Origin: Psychroflexus sp.
Lineage (GTDB): Bacteria > Bacteroidota > Bacteroidia > Flavobacteriales > Flavobacteriaceae
Assembly: GCA_003565575.1 (NCBI GenBank)
Contig: PXBV01000207.1
Location: 1-6,359 of the forward strand
Direction of reading: 5' to 3'
DNA length: 6,359 nt
Under the pieces are notes generated by a model. It searched no databases. It was not told the DNA's origin and was given only the letters and a program-made list of their open reading frames with translations. Below are positions 5,801-6,359 of this stretch, in pieces. A program made the translations under genes and the position numbers. The first letter of the stretch is position 1. Every line of letters begins with the position of its first letter.

Positions 5801-6359
5801 ATTGAATTGCTTTTCCTTCAATCAATTTTGGTTGAAAAGCTTGAATCCCTAATCTGTGAAGCGTTGGAGCTCGGTTAAGTAATACTGGATGACCTTTCAA
5901 AACATTTTCCAAGATATCCCAAACTACAGGCTCTTTTTTGTCTATTATTTTTTTAGCGGACTTTACAGTTTTTACAATTCCTCTTTCTATCAATTTTCTG
6001 ATGACAAAAGGTTTGTAAAGTTCTGCTGCCATATCCTTTGGCAATCCACATTCAAACATTTTCATTTCTGGACCAACTACGATAACAGAACGAGCAGAAT
6101 AATCCACACGCTTACCAAGTAAGTTCTGTCTGAAACGTCCTTGCTTACCTTTTAAAGAATCAGAAAGGGATTTCAACGGTCTGTTAGAATCTGTTTTGAC
6201 AGCAGAAGATTTTCTCGTGTTGTCAAATAAAGAATCTACAGATTCCTGAAGCATACGTTTCTCATTTCTAAGAATAACTTCGGGAGCTTTTATTTCCATC
6301 AATCGCTTTAAACGATTGTTTCTGATAATGACTCTTCTGTAAAGATCATTCAAATCTGA
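2889..6359 (-). CDS. rpoC: DNA-directed RNA polymerase beta' subunit, partial (N-terminus missing)
   Basis: The frame is open to the window edge, giving 1156 residues from SDLNDLYRR to NVNFN. By comparison with the E. coli protein, about 260 N-terminal residues lie outside, including the first zinc site. The TTG at 6351-6353 encodes the leucine of LNDLYRR and is not a start. Visible landmarks, numbered from the fragment start: NADFDGDQ at 196-203 with the three Asp that bind the catalytic Mg; bridge helix SGARGSKEQIRQLTGMRG from 454; zinc-site Cys at 546, 620, 627 and 630; first trigger-loop helix QLTLRTFHVGG (661-671) with the catalytic Arg 665 and His 668. A sandwich-barrel insert like E. 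coli SI3 lies between about 673 and 855, before DITGGLPRLTELFEARNP. The C-terminal SFISAASFQETTKVL and GLKENVIVGHKIPAGTG blocks are present. It polymerises RNA in complex with RpoA, RpoB and RpoZ. No frameshift or missing key residue is seen. Confidence 0.99.
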   Translation of the reverse strand, partial: SDLNDLYRRVIIRNNRLKRLMEIKAPEVILRNEKRMLQESVDSLFDNTRKSSAVKTDSNRPLKSLSDSLKGKQGRFRQNLLGKRVDYSARSVIVVGPEMKMFECGLPKDMAAELYKPFVIRKLIERGIVKTVKSAKKIIDKKEPVVWDILENVLKGHPVLLNRAPTLHRLGIQAFQPKLIEGKAIQLHPLVCTAFNADFDGDQMAVHLPLGPEAILEAQLLMLASHSILNPANGSPITVPSQDMVLGLYYMTKPRKSTEEEKVKGEGLRFYSEEEVNIAYNEKQVDLNALITIKTNDIDEHGNIIKKNIETTVGRVLFNQSVPDSVGFINDVMTKKALRDVIAKVLKKTSVPETAEFLDEIKSLGYKFAFRGGLSFSLGDIIIPEEKQTMIDEANEQVEGVIGNYNMGLITNNERYNQVIDIWTATNANLTELAMKRIREDKQGFNSVYMMLDSGARGSKEQIRQLTGMRGLMAKPKKSTSAGGEIIENPILSNFKEGLSILEYFISTHGARKGLADTALKTADAGYLTRRLVDVSQDVIVREEDCGTLRGIEVSALKKNDEVVESLGERIIGRTALNDVIDPISQELLVNAGEEIHEDAAEKIEASALNSVEVRSPLTCEAKQGICVKCYGRNLSTNKTVQRGEAVGVVAAQSIGEPGTQLTLRTFHVGGIAGNISEENKLDAKFDGVAEIEDLKTVEGQNSEGKKVDIVISRTSEVKIFDKKSGIALSTNVIPYGSELLISPGDKVKKGDIICKWDPYNGVIISEFSGKVEFENIIQGQTYEVESDEQTGFKEKVIIESKNKRKIPTLHIKNNVDEVMRSYNLPVGAHLMVDDDEEINIGKILVKIPRKSSKAGDITGGLPRLTELFEARNPSNPAVVSEIDGVVSFGKIKRGNREIIIESKLGEVKKYLVKLSNQVLVQENDYVKAGMPLSDGSVTPEDILNIKGPSAVQQYLVNEVQEVYRLQGVQINDKHFEVVVRQMMRKVRIQDSGDTIFLENQLVHKEDFIEENDNIFGKKIVEDAGDSTVLKPGQIVTLRELRDENSILKREDKQLVTARDAESATASPILQGITRASLQTKSFISAASFQETTKVLNEAAVSGKIDYLEGLKENVIVGHKIPAGTGLREFDDIIVGSKEELATMMEKKQEVNVNFN

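Noticed and set aside
3634..6122. Several 65-83-codon frames on the plus strand opposite rpoC
   Set aside because: They lie wholly antisense to a highly conserved gene and their translations match nothing recognisable.
6351..6353. Apparent start of the rpoC frame at a TTG
   Set aside because: It encodes the leucine of the conserved SDLNDLYRR motif, and the frame is open to the end of the window. The gene is truncated by the window edge, not starting here.

Overview
The window is AT-rich and comes from a member of the Bacteroidetes, most likely a marine-type Flavobacteriaceae. Four things point there: an RpoC of Bacteroidetes type followed directly by a DUF3467 gene; a secreted protein whose mature part begins with the flavobacterial QVGIGTTTPDASAILDI module; a TAnnTTTG-type promoter element instead of a sigma70 -10 box; and no clear Shine-Dalgarno sequences before the genes.

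Layout from left to right. Positions 1-147 (+) hold the C-terminal end of a YceI-family protein. It is followed by a perfect 36-nt palindrome (168-203) that looks like a bidirectional terminator shared with the convergent genes to its right, and by a degenerate palindromic intergenic repeat (238-275). Two minus-strand genes follow in the order of transcription from right to left: an unrecognised exported protein of 221 aa (2362 to 1697), then a 415-aa secreted surface protein (1576 to 329). The 120 bp between them holds a heptamer tandem array, which overlaps the stop codon of the first gene, and a cluster of AAAGTTT repeats. The 415-aa protein also carries a REP-like palindrome inside its signal-peptide coding sequence. 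A candidate promoter lies at 2425-2432.

A strong terminator (2500-2547) separates this accessory pair from the housekeeping operon on the same strand. That operon holds rpoC (2889-6359, 5' end outside the window) and a DUF3467 gene that starts 2 bp after the rpoC stop. RpoC is intact in what is visible and has all the expected catalytic and zinc-site residues.

The RNA polymerase part is ordinary. The less conventional content is the exported-protein pair and the short repeats in and around it. I see no defence system, mobile element with a transposase, CRISPR array or RNA gene. I cannot claim a new biological system from sequence alone; the best lead is the two-gene surface module and its repeat-laden control region. 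No stretch above 300 bases is without a gene.
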